DNA from: a virus
IMG/VR virus record: IMGVR_UViG_3300003937_000281
Span: 1 to 24,796 of that record
Direction: 5' to 3' (one strand)
DNA length: 24,796 nt
Shown here: piece after piece, positions 1-6,757 of the stretch
Position numbering within the stretch: the stretch's first letter is position 1
Layout of the letters: every line of letters starts with the position of its first letter
Position numbers and translations under genes: made by a program
The notes under the pieces: model-generated
What the model was told of the DNA's origin: nothing
Seen by the model: the letters and a program-made list of their open reading frames with translations, nothing else
Database searches by the model: none

Positions 1-1
1 G

Positions 2-1696
2 TTAGATAAGAAATTAGATTATATTGAAATATCACGAGGTATATGTCATATTGGTCATGTATCATATGAAGATATTTACGCAAGTTCTCGTTATTTAGAA
101 GGAGCAATTTTAGTTTATTGTAAGAAAATAGATGTGGTTGTACCAAATAAAAACAAAAACGCTAGAGCTTTGATGAACAAACGGGCGAGAGAAGATAAGT
201 TTGCTGGGGCGTATGTTCAAGACCCAATACAAGGTAGACACGAGTGGGTTTATGATTTAGATATTACATCTATGTATCCAAGTGTTATTCGTTCATTGAA
301 TATATCTCCAGATACTAAAATTGGTAAAGTTGTTGGTTGGGATTCCAAAGAATTTATTAAAAAAGATAATAAAAAAACATATACAATAATGGTAGGAGAT
401 AAAGAAAAAGGAAAATTGACAGAAAAGGAAATACAAGAGTATTTTGATAAAACTGATGTGTCAATTAGTTCTAATGGGATATTGTATAGGATGGATAAGG
501 TAGGACTAATTCCCGCAATTCTTGGTAAGTGGTTTGACGATAGAGTTCAATTTAGAAAATTAGCAAAACAATTTAACGAAGATGGGAATGAGAAAAAGTT
601 TCAATATTTTAATAGACGACAATACTTACAGAAGATATTATTGAATTCATTGTATGGTGTATTGGGATTACCTGTTTTTAGGTTTTATGATATTGATAAC
701 GCCGAGGCAACAACTCTTACAGGACAAGAACTTATTAAGTTTAGTAAGAAGATTACAAATCATTATTATAATAAGGAACTTGGAACGGATGAAGATTATG
801 TGATTTACATAGATACAGATAGTATTTTCGCATCAGCCACACCGTTGGTTAAAGCAAGACATAAAGGAATTGATACTAGTGCTGAAGCAACGATGACTCA
901 ACATATTATTAATATTGCGGATGAGATTCAGGCTTATTTGAATCAGAGTTATGATTTATTTGCTCAGAAATTTTTAAATTTAGATAAACATTATTTTGAA
1001 ATTAAACAAGAGGTTATTGCAAAGAGTTCATTATTCATTACCAAGAAACGATATGGAATGAAAATTATTAACGAGGAAGGTAGAAAGGTTAATAAAACTC
1101 ACGTTAAAGGATTGGATACAGTTAGAAGTTCTTTTGCTAAAGGAATGAAGACTTTATTATCAGAGGTATTGGAAGATTTGTTGGCAAATGTACCCAAAGA
1201 ACAAATTGATAAACGAATTTTTAAGTTTAAAAAGGGTATGAAGGCGATGAGTTATGATGATATAGCCTCACCTACTGGAGTTAAACGATTAGGTAAATTT
1301 ATTAAAAATGTAGATGAGAGAAATTTTCAACATAGAGATACTACAGTAGGTGGTAAATTAATATCAACATATTATGCTAAGGCCACACCAGTTCATGTAA
1401 AGGCATCTTTAGCATATAATGATATGATAGATTATTATGATAAGAAAAGATATTCTAAAATAGTGGGTGGAGAAAAAATTAAGTGGGTTTATTTAAAACA
1501 AAATCCTCTTAGTTTATCAGTTTTAGCATATAAAGGGGATGAAGATCCACCAGAAGTTTTAGATTATATTAAAAAATATATAGATGTTGATAAGTTATAT
1601 AATCAAGCACTTAAAAAGAAGATTAAGATGTTTTATGACGCAATGGGATATGGATTACCCGTAGATGAGAGATATACTTTAGAAAGATTTTTTTGA
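2..1696 (+). CDS. 43: Family B DNA polymerase (T4 gp43-like), 5'-truncated by window
   Basis: This is the polymerase (palm, fingers, thumb) part of the phage replicative DNA polymerase. The frame is open from base 2, so the gene starts upstream; the GTG at 134 is internal. Motif A reads DLDITSMYPS, with the metal-binding Asp at 260-262. Motif B (KILLNSLYG) begins at 632. Motif C (YIDTDS) lies at 806-823 with its two catalytic Asp. A KKRYG motif follows at 1043. These match T4/RB69 gp43 in order and spacing. T4 gp43 is about 900 residues and about 564 are present, so the 3'-5' exonuclease domain lies mostly or wholly outside the window. The clamp gene follows after 72 nt. No intein or intron interrupts the visible motifs. 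Confidence 0.96.
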   Translation, partial: LDKKLDYIEISRGICHIGHVSYEDIYASSRYLEGAILVYCKKIDVVVPNKNKNARALMNKRAREDKFAGAYVQDPIQGRHEWVYDLDITSMYPSVIRSLNISPDTKIGKVVGWDSKEFIKKDNKKTYTIMVGDKEKGKLTEKEIQEYFDKTDVSISSNGILYRMDKVGLIPAILGKWFDDRVQFRKLAKQFNEDGNEKKFQYFNRRQYLQKILLNSLYGVLGLPVFRFYDIDNAEATTLTGQELIKFSKKITNHYYNKELGTDEDYVIYIDTDSIFASATPLVKARHKGIDTSAEATMTQHIINIADEIQAYLNQSYDLFAQKFLNLDKHYFEIKQEVIAKSSLFITKKRYGMKIINEEGRKVNKTHVKGLDTVRSSFAKGMKTLLSEVLEDLLANVPKEQIDKRIFKFKKGMKAMSYDDIASPTGVKRLGKFIKNVDERNFQHRDTTVGGKLISTYYAKATPVHVKASLAYNDMIDYYDKKRYSKIVGGEKIKWVYLKQNPLSLSVLAYKGDEDPPEVLDYIKKYIDVDKLYNQALKKKIKMFYDAMGYGLPVDERYTLERFF

Positions 1697-1768
1697 TTTT
1701 GGAAGATAAAATAGATATATATATATGTATATATCAACAATTAATAAATGTAATATAGGAGATACAAA
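1697..1768 (+). promoter_or_regulatory. Longest intergenic spacer, with AT palindrome and clamp-gene RBS
   Basis: This 72-nt spacer is the longest in the window. Bases 1714-1735 form a 22-nt near-perfect AT palindrome whose single mismatched pair would be a G-U wobble in RNA. An AGGAG ribosome binding site lies just upstream of the clamp ATG. The spacer could hold a promoter, a processing site or a weak terminator. No clear promoter consensus was recognised, so the regulatory role is inferred from position and symmetry. Confidence 0.35.
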
Positions 1769-2464
1769 ATGAATAAAGCTTATTTAGATAGGTTTATAAG
1801 TAAATATTCGCTTGGAAATGATGAAGTTTTAACTACTGAATTTATTACTTTGGATAAGTCTTTACTTGGAAAGGTTACTTTAGATACTTTTCAATTCGAA
1901 GATGTTCAGTTGGGAATTTATGATACAAAACAACTTGCTAGTTTATTAGGTGTTTTAAATGATGATATTAATTTAACAGTAGTTAAATCACAAGATAAAG
2001 TGGTTTCTGTTAAATTTGAAGATTCATATGCATCTGTAAATTATATGTTGAGTGATTTATCGGTCATTCCTGATGTTCCTCAAATGAAAAGTGTTCCAGA
2101 GTTTGAATTGTCGTTGAAAATAGATAGTTTATTTATTGCGAAATTTATTTCTGGTAAAAATGCTTTAGCAGAATCTGAAACGTTTACAGTTTTAACAGAT
2201 GAAAATACGGATACTTGTAAATTTGTTATTAATTATTCTGCTATTAACACTAATAGGGTTAATTTACCAGTAACGGTAGAAACTTTTAGTGATGTAGGGC
2301 CATTATCCTTTAACGCGGAACTATTCTCAAAAGTTTTACAGGCTAATAAAGAATGTGAAAGTGCGAGTATGGAAATTTCGAGTAAAGGTTTGGCAAGAGC
2401 CTCGTTTAAAGTAGATAATTATGAGGCAATTTATAATTTAGTTGCTAGTCAAAGTGTAGATTAA
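1769..2464 (+). CDS. 45: Sliding clamp (T4 gp45-like DNA polymerase processivity factor)
   Basis: This encodes a 231-residue protein, close to the 228 residues of T4 gp45, the trimeric ring that tethers the polymerase to DNA. Recognition rests on overall length, position directly after the polymerase, and local resemblance to gp45: the stretch EDVQLGIYDTKQLASLLGVL near residues 44-63 matches the T4 stretch with IYD followed by LGIL and ND, and the C-terminal strand NYEAIYNLVA matches the T4 clamp end. Overall similarity to T4 is low, as is usual for this family. AGGAG precedes the ATG at normal spacing. In T4 the clamp also activates late transcription with gp33 and gp55, but neither partner gene was recognised here. 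Confidence 0.85.
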   Translation: MNKAYLDRFISKYSLGNDEVLTTEFITLDKSLLGKVTLDTFQFEDVQLGIYDTKQLASLLGVLNDDINLTVVKSQDKVVSVKFEDSYASVNYMLSDLSVIPDVPQMKSVPEFELSLKIDSLFIAKFISGKNALAESETFTVLTDENTDTCKFVINYSAINTNRVNLPVTVETFSDVGPLSFNAELFSKVLQANKECESASMEISSKGLARASFKVDNYEAIYNLVASQSVD

Positions 2465-2478
2465 TTAAATAGTTATCA

Positions 2479-3687
2479 ATGTATTTAGATTACTTTGATA
2501 AGTTTAAAAATATGGAGCCTTACCTTAAAATAGATAAAAAGGAATGGGCGTACATAAAAGAAACTTTTGATAGACCAGATATTCAGGAAACTCTCGTAGA
2601 GATTTTGAAAGAATATGAATTACCTACTCAAGAGTTGACCATAAAAGATGCATATAAAGATTTTATGAAGTTAAAGGGTATTCAATGGCCCGATTATTTA
2701 AAAGAATCTCAATGGTATGCAAGGTCAGAATATAAATGGCCATTAACTAAGAAAATTATACGAAGGATAAATAGAGGAAATGACGCTAGTAATTATTTCC
2801 AACAGTATAATAGGTGGTCAGTAGATGGAACTATTTCTCCAGGTCCAGTTAGGACTTGGGGGAATCCAAAGTTTATGTATACTTTGTTAGGTTCATTATT
2901 TACACTTGAGGTTGAGAAGGTAGATAGGGGAACATTAAGGTCTTGTATTGGACTTCGTAAGTATATATGTTCTCAATTCAAACCAAATGTAGCAAAATCA
3001 ATTTATGATATGTTTAAGGCAGAGAATATACTTGATTTTTCTATGGGTTGGGGTGATAGGTTGGCAGGATTTTACGCGAGTGATTATGGGAAACATTATG
3101 TGGGAATAGACCCAAGAAAAGAAAATCATCCTATTTACAACGAACAATCAGAGTTTTATGAGAAACACTTGGGATTTTTCGAACACGAGAGGAAATCAGA
3201 ATTTCATTGTTCTCCAGCAGAGGAGTTTGATTTTTCTCAATATGAAGATTATTTTGATTTAGTATTTACTTCACCACCATATTTTAATGTGGAGAGATAC
3301 AGTTATGATGATACACAAAGTTGGGTTAGATATAAGTCTATTGAAGATTGGAATACCGATTTCTTACAGAAGACATTGAAAAATTTATGGAGTAGTATTA
3401 AAACTGGTGGATATTTATTAGTGAATATAAGTGATGTAAATGCATCGAGTAAAGGTAAGAAAACAAAAGGATGGTTATCCATTTGTGATCCTATGAATGA
3501 TTTTTTAGATACATTTAAAGATAGTGAATATAAAGGTTGTGTTGGTTATGAGATGGCAAAAAGACCTAATTCAATAGGAGCTGGAACTGCTAAGGTAACA
3601 GAAGAAACTAATAGAAAACCAGAATATATCTTACCAGTAAAAGAAGGATTATTTGCTGAACCAATTTGGACATGGAAAAAAATATGA
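2479..3687 (+). CDS. DNA methyltransferase-like protein (SPPY motif, N6-adenine or N4-cytosine type)
   Basis: This 402-residue protein has a Rossmann methyltransferase core in its second half. The AdoMet-binding motif I is probably ILDFSMGWGDR at residues 184-194, with VGIDP at 208-212 as the following acidic strand. The catalytic motif IV SPPY is at 265-268. This order (motif I before IV) with SPPY is typical of amino-methyltransferases acting on adenine N6 or cytosine N4. The N-terminal 180 residues are charged and unrecognised and may provide target recognition. No restriction endonuclease is adjacent, so it looks like a solitary phage enzyme for self-protection, host evasion or a step in base modification. 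It sits between the clamp and clamp-loader genes, and its stop overlaps the gp44 start as ATGA. The start is preceded by only a weak RBS. Confidence 0.78.
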   Translation: MYLDYFDKFKNMEPYLKIDKKEWAYIKETFDRPDIQETLVEILKEYELPTQELTIKDAYKDFMKLKGIQWPDYLKESQWYARSEYKWPLTKKIIRRINRGNDASNYFQQYNRWSVDGTISPGPVRTWGNPKFMYTLLGSLFTLEVEKVDRGTLRSCIGLRKYICSQFKPNVAKSIYDMFKAENILDFSMGWGDRLAGFYASDYGKHYVGIDPRKENHPIYNEQSEFYEKHLGFFEHERKSEFHCSPAEEFDFSQYEDYFDLVFTSPPYFNVERYSYDDTQSWVRYKSIEDWNTDFLQKTLKNLWSSIKTGGYLLVNISDVNASSKGKKTKGWLSICDPMNDFLDTFKDSEYKGCVGYEMAKRPNSIGAGTAKVTEETNRKPEYILPVKEGLFAEPIWTWKKI

Positions 3688-4616
3688 TTATAAAAGAAGA
3701 TCACGGGTTATGGGTAGAAAGATACCGACCTTCAACAATGGAAACTTACATTGGGAATGAACATCTCAAAAGTAAGGTATCCATTTATTTAGAGAGTGGC
3801 GATTTACCACATCTATTACTGTATGGAAGGGCTGGTACAGGTAAGACCACATTAGCCAAATTACTTGTGAAGAATATAGAATGTGATTATCTGTATATTA
3901 ACGCATCAGACGAGAATAATGTAGATACAGTTAGAACTAAAGTGAAGACCTTCGCATCCACGATGGGATTTAAGGATATGAAAGTGATTATCTTGGATGA
4001 GTGTGATTACATTACACCAAACGCACAGGCAGCATTAAGAAACCTGATGGAAACATTTTCAAAACATTGTAGATTTATTCTAACTTGTAATTATGTAGAG
4101 AGAATTATAGACCCCATTCAATCAAGGTGTCAATCATTTCAGATAGTACCACCATCAAAGAAAGAAGTGGCAGTACATTTATCAAATATATTAAAGAATG
4201 AGGATGTAACTTTTAAGGTAGATGATATAGCAACTATTATTAATGGTGGGTATCCAGATATTAGAAAAATTATTAATACCTCACAAAGACAAGTTGTAAA
4301 AGGAGAACTTAAATTAGATGCTCAAGAAATTATACTGAGTGATTATAAATTAAAGTTATTAAAAGTATTACAAACTAAAAGTAAAACAAGAAAGGAAATA
4401 TTTACAGAAATAAGACAAATACTGGCAGATGCAAAGGTTACAGACTTTGCAGATTTTTTCAGATTATTATACGATGAAGTAGATACTTATGGGAAGGGTC
4501 ATATAGCAGAATGTATTTTGATTATTGCTAGATATGAATCATCCGATACCCATGTAGTAGATAAAGAAATAAACGCAATGGCAATGTTAATAGAATTATT
4601 AGGAGTAATTACATAA
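3684..4616 (+). CDS. 44: Clamp-loader ATPase large subunit (T4 gp44-like)
   Basis: This is the AAA+ subunit that, with gp62, opens and loads the gp45 clamp. From the ATG at 3684 the protein is 310 residues (T4 gp44 is 319). Walker A GRAGTGKT is at residues 48-55, Walker B ILDECD ends at 108, and the Ser-Arg-Cys sensor/arginine-finger motif is at 147-149 in DPIQSRCQSF. The N-terminal WVERYRPST box is typical of clamp loaders. The frame stays open to a TTG at 3666 and an ATG at 3672. I prefer 3684 because it makes an ATGA coupling with the methyltransferase stop and matches the N-terminal layout of gp44. The next gene begins with a one-base TAATG overlap. Confidence 0.93.
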   Translation: MIIKEDHGLWVERYRPSTMETYIGNEHLKSKVSIYLESGDLPHLLLYGRAGTGKTTLAKLLVKNIECDYLYINASDENNVDTVRTKVKTFASTMGFKDMKVIILDECDYITPNAQAALRNLMETFSKHCRFILTCNYVERIIDPIQSRCQSFQIVPPSKKEVAVHLSNILKNEDVTFKVDDIATIINGGYPDIRKIINTSQRQVVKGELKLDAQEIILSDYKLKLLKVLQTKSKTRKEIFTEIRQILADAKVTDFADFFRLLYDEVDTYGKGHIAECILIIARYESSDTHVVDKEINAMAMLIELLGVIT

Positions 4617-5218
4617 TGGACGAAAAATATTGGGGAGAGAAAAAACTTCCTGTGAAGAAAGCAGTAAATAAAGAAACTACAGAAAAACATATAGGAGTAC
4701 ATGAAAATAAGATTTATTATTATTCTGGAGTACATAGAGATGGTGCTGTAGAATTAAATAAGAAAATAGGAGAATTACAAGTAAGAAGTCTTACGATGGC
4801 AAATAACTTGGATGTAGAACCTTACCCTATTCATCTATACATAAATTCAGGTGGTGGTTCAATCACCGCAGGTATTTCATCTATGGATACTATACTGAGA
4901 TGTAAAGTTCCAGTTTATACTTATGTTGATGGTTTTGCTGCAAGTGCAGCAACATTCCTTTCAGTAGTGGGTAGTAAAAGATATATTTCAAGACATTCTT
5001 ATATGTTAATACACCAATTATCTTCAAACTTTTGGGGAAAATATTCAGAGTTTCAAGACGAAAAACAAAATTTAGATTTGATGATGGATACAATTGTAAA
5101 TGTATATAAGGAATATACAAAAGTTCCAGTCAGAAAATTAAACGAAATATTAAAACATGATTTGATGTGGGATGCTAAAACGTGTTTGAAATACGGATTA
5201 GTGGACGAAATCATTTAA
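4616..5218 (+). CDS. clpP: ClpP-like serine protease
   Basis: This is a 200-residue homologue of the ATP-dependent Clp protease proteolytic subunit, close to the usual 190-210 residues. The catalytic triad appears intact: Ser110 in GFAASAA, His133 in YMLIHQ, and Asp182 in LKHDLMWDA, with the typical ending YGLVDEI. The oxyanion-loop region INSGGGSITAGI is at 76-87. No Clp ATPase gene is in the window, so the product probably works with a host ClpX or ClpA/C chaperone, or alone on small substrates; that is inference. The start overlaps the gp44 stop (TAATG) and is preceded by AGGAG, so it is translated with the replisome genes. A prohead protease is unlikely because those are usually encoded among the head genes and lack the ClpP handle. 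Confidence 0.9.
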   Translation: MDEKYWGEKKLPVKKAVNKETTEKHIGVHENKIYYYSGVHRDGAVELNKKIGELQVRSLTMANNLDVEPYPIHLYINSGGGSITAGISSMDTILRCKVPVYTYVDGFAASAATFLSVVGSKRYISRHSYMLIHQLSSNFWGKYSEFQDEKQNLDLMMDTIVNVYKEYTKVPVRKLNEILKHDLMWDAKTCLKYGLVDEII

Positions 5219-5240
5219 ATAAAATAACAGGAGAAGAAAA

Positions 5241-5426
5241 ATGGCATCAGCTAAAGAACTACACGCAAAAATCAAAGAACACTTCGAGGAATTTGATATA
5301 AATCACGAAGCACACGTTGAAAAGGGCAATAAAGCCGCAGGTGGTAGAGCTAGAAAACATATTGGAGAGATTAAGAAACTGGTTACAGGTTATCGTAAAG
5401 CTTCAATATCTCAATCAAAGAAGTAG
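5241..5426 (+). CDS. Small histone H1/Hc1-like DNA-binding protein
   Basis: This is a 61-residue basic protein with a helical N-terminus and a conserved core GNKAAGGRARKHIGEIKKL at residues 29-47. That core closely resembles the GNKAAGTRARK-x-x-xEIKKL pattern of bacterial histone H1-like (Hc1-type) proteins from Bacteroidetes, cyanobacteria and chlamydiae. The C-terminal tail is short and Ser/Lys-rich. Such proteins bind and compact DNA. A well-formed AGGAG lies 8 nt before the ATG, suggesting good expression. It sits inside the replication operon between ClpP and a small unknown protein, so a role on replicating or packaged phage DNA, or in silencing the host nucleoid, is plausible but unproven. 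Confidence 0.75.
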   Translation: MASAKELHAKIKEHFEEFDINHEAHVEKGNKAAGGRARKHIGEIKKLVTGYRKASISQSKK

Positions 5427-5434
5427 GAGAATAT

Positions 5435-5617
5435 ATGTGGAAACATATTGGAGATATACCCGTGAGTCGGGATGAACATATCGCGAATTTGGAAGAACAA
5501 TTTTTTGATTTATTTCCAGATTGTGAAGACAAAAATAAGGCACTCGGTTTGTTCAATGAGATTGTTCAACATTTGATCGTAAGAACAGATAATATTTTTT
5601 CAGAGGATACAAAATGA
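5435..5617 (+). CDS. Small phage protein of unknown function
   Basis: This is a 60-residue acidic protein (MWKHIGDIPV...) that I do not recognise. It is predicted mostly helical from the spacing of Leu/Phe and charged residues, with no Cys pair, signal peptide or membrane segment. TAGGAG precedes the ATG. Its stop overlaps the next start (ATGA), so it is part of the replication operon. The reading frame is supported by tight packing and a good RBS rather than by homology. Confidence 0.7.
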   Translation: MWKHIGDIPVSRDEHIANLEEQFFDLFPDCEDKNKALGLFNEIVQHLIVRTDNIFSEDTK

Positions 5618-5859
5618 GTACAAAACCAATGAAACCATTATCTAAACCTAAAGAAACTGTAGATTTATCAAAGGCAGATACTTTACAATGTGAGGAATGT
5701 GATAATTATTTGTTTATTACCTCATTTGTGATAAAACGAGTTTCCGCAATTTTATCACCAACAGGACAAGAAGGATTAGTTCCAATTCAAGTCTATAGTT
5801 GTGGTAATTGTGGTACAGTTCCAAAAAAGTTATTAGAAGGTAGCGGACTTGAAACCTAA
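5614..5859 (+). CDS. Small zinc-ribbon protein, function unknown
   Basis: This is an 81-residue protein with two CxxC knuckles, Cys26/Cys29 (CEEC) and Cys63/Cys66 (CGNC), separated by a beta-rich stretch. This is a rubredoxin-like or zinc-ribbon arrangement likely to bind one zinc. The N-terminus is Lys/Pro/Thr-rich and probably flexible. It is coupled by ATGA to the preceding gene, and its last codons overlap the start of gp62. Zinc ribbons of this size in T4-like phages may be adaptors for polymerase, transcription or nucleic-acid binding; no specific role can be assigned. Confidence 0.75.
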   Translation: MSTKPMKPLSKPKETVDLSKADTLQCEECDNYLFITSFVIKRVSAILSPTGQEGLVPIQVYSCGNCGTVPKKLLEGSGLET

Positions 5860-6274
5860 AGGTTTATTTGATCATATTAATCAAATAACATCTAATCAAA
5901 CAAACGATTATTGGAACACATTAACAGAATCAGATAAGAAAACCTGGTCTAATTATATGATTAATAGGTTTCTTTCTATGAAAATGGAGTGGACAGATTT
6001 TGTAAATGAAATACAGAAATTAAAGCTGGCTCCGCGCCAGCTTTATTTGGTATATTCTAATGTATTACCAAAAGGTAAACAGTATTTAAAATATATTAAG
6101 AAGAAAAAAGACCCTATTTATAATACACAAGTAGTTCAGAAAATTTCTGAATATTTCGAAATCAGTCAATCCGAATCGGAAGACTATTTAAAACTATTAT
6201 CAAAAAAACAAATTAGAGAACTGGTATCCAAATATGGATATACAGATAAAGAATTAAAACAAATGGGATTGTGA
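5849..6274 (+). CDS. 62: Clamp-loader small subunit (T4 gp62-like)
   Basis: This is a 141-residue protein, shorter than T4 gp62 (187). The middle segment LYLVYSNVLPKGKQYLKYIK (residues 65-84) resembles T4 gp62, where an Asn is followed by an aliphatic run, PRGKRYGKW and a helix. The following YFEISQSESEDYLKLL corresponds to the T4 segment with KRYQVNTNDAINYKSIL. With gp44 it forms the 4:1 clamp loader. The start is TTG at 5849, with AGAAGG upstream and overlap with the previous stop; no nearby ATG would keep the N-terminus. A 10-bp hairpin lies inside the gene at 6021-6045. Four genes separate it from gp44, whereas in T4 the two are adjacent. Confidence 0.72.
   Translation: MKPKGLFDHINQITSNQTNDYWNTLTESDKKTWSNYMINRFLSMKMEWTDFVNEIQKLKLAPRQLYLVYSNVLPKGKQYLKYIKKKKDPIYNTQVVQKISEYFEISQSESEDYLKLLSKKQIRELVSKYGYTDKELKQMGL
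6021..6045 (+). other. Perfect 10-bp stem-loop inside the gp62 coding sequence
   Basis: TAAAGCTGGC (6021-6030) and GCCAGCTTTA (6036-6045) are exact reverse complements around the five-base loop TCCGC. The element is much more GC-rich than its surroundings and encodes roughly residues 58-66 of gp62 (KLAPRQL), using CTG, CCG and CGC codons that are rare nearby. It looks like the stem of an intrinsic terminator but lacks a long U-tract (TTTATTTGG follows). It may pause ribosomes or polymerase, protect or process mRNA, or be an inserted palindromic element. Confidence 0.6.
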
Positions 6275-6275
6275 T

Positions 6276-6749
6276 ATGATAGTCCCAAATAATATATTAG
6301 ACGAGATGGAGAAAAAACACAAAATGAAAGTTATTAAAGATAAACCAACAAAAGAAAATTATGTTGAAGATATAGATGAACAAGCTCACGCACAAGGTCG
6401 TGGGAGTAGTTATGATGTCATAGAACAAATGGAAAACGAATGGCCTCAAATGACCAGAGAGTTCAAGAAGATTCAACGAGAACAATACGAATTGTTTTTA
6501 CACAAACAACACGATTACGGCCCAGGTAATATTTCTGTTGGTACACAATTACAAACACCAGAAGAAATTAAATTATCACTTACAGGGTTATGGTTTCGTA
6601 TGAATGATAAGATACAGAGATTAAAAACCTTATTGATGGGTGATAGAGAATCTGTAGTAAATGGAGAACCTATTGAAGATGCATTTTTGGATGTTTCCAA
6701 TTACGGTATTATGGCTACTATTGTTAAGAACGGTAAATGGGGTAAGTAG
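6276..6749 (+). CDS. Nucleotide modification-associated domain 1 (DUF1599)-like protein
   Basis: This 157-residue protein has a C-terminal helical domain that resembles DUF1599/Nmad1, a family found in phage and bacterial gene sets linked to modified nucleotides. Signature stretches are KQHDYGPGNI (residues 77-86), RMNDKIQRL (108-116) and EPIEDAFLDVSNYGIM (131-146). The conserved His, Asp and Glu positions in a helical frame recall the metal-dependent MazG-type all-alpha NTP pyrophosphatases, so a role in dNTP processing is possible but inferred. The N-terminal 60 residues are charged and likely disordered. It begins 2 nt after the gp62 stop and ends the replication block. Together with the methyltransferase it could belong to a base-modification or nucleotide-pool function. 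Confidence 0.65.
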   Translation: MIVPNNILDEMEKKHKMKVIKDKPTKENYVEDIDEQAHAQGRGSSYDVIEQMENEWPQMTREFKKIQREQYELFLHKQHDYGPGNISVGTQLQTPEEIKLSLTGLWFRMNDKIQRLKTLLMGDRESVVNGEPIEDAFLDVSNYGIMATIVKNGKWGK

Positions 6750-6757
6750 AACTTAAA

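Noticed and set aside
1697-1768. T4-type late promoter TATAAATA in the spacer
   Set aside because: AT-rich repeats give loose matches, but no exact octamer was found by eye, so only a generic regulatory spacer is reported.
4499-4735. Minus-strand open frame across the gp44/ClpP junction, and other minus-strand frames of 60-170 codons throughout
   Set aside because: They run opposite recognised genes in an AT-rich sequence, have low-complexity Ile/Phe/Ser-rich translations, no RBS, and break the otherwise uniform + strand layout.
6021-6045. Intrinsic transcription terminator
   Set aside because: The stem is strong, but it lies in the middle of the gp62 frame and is not followed by a long U-run, so it is reported as a hairpin only.
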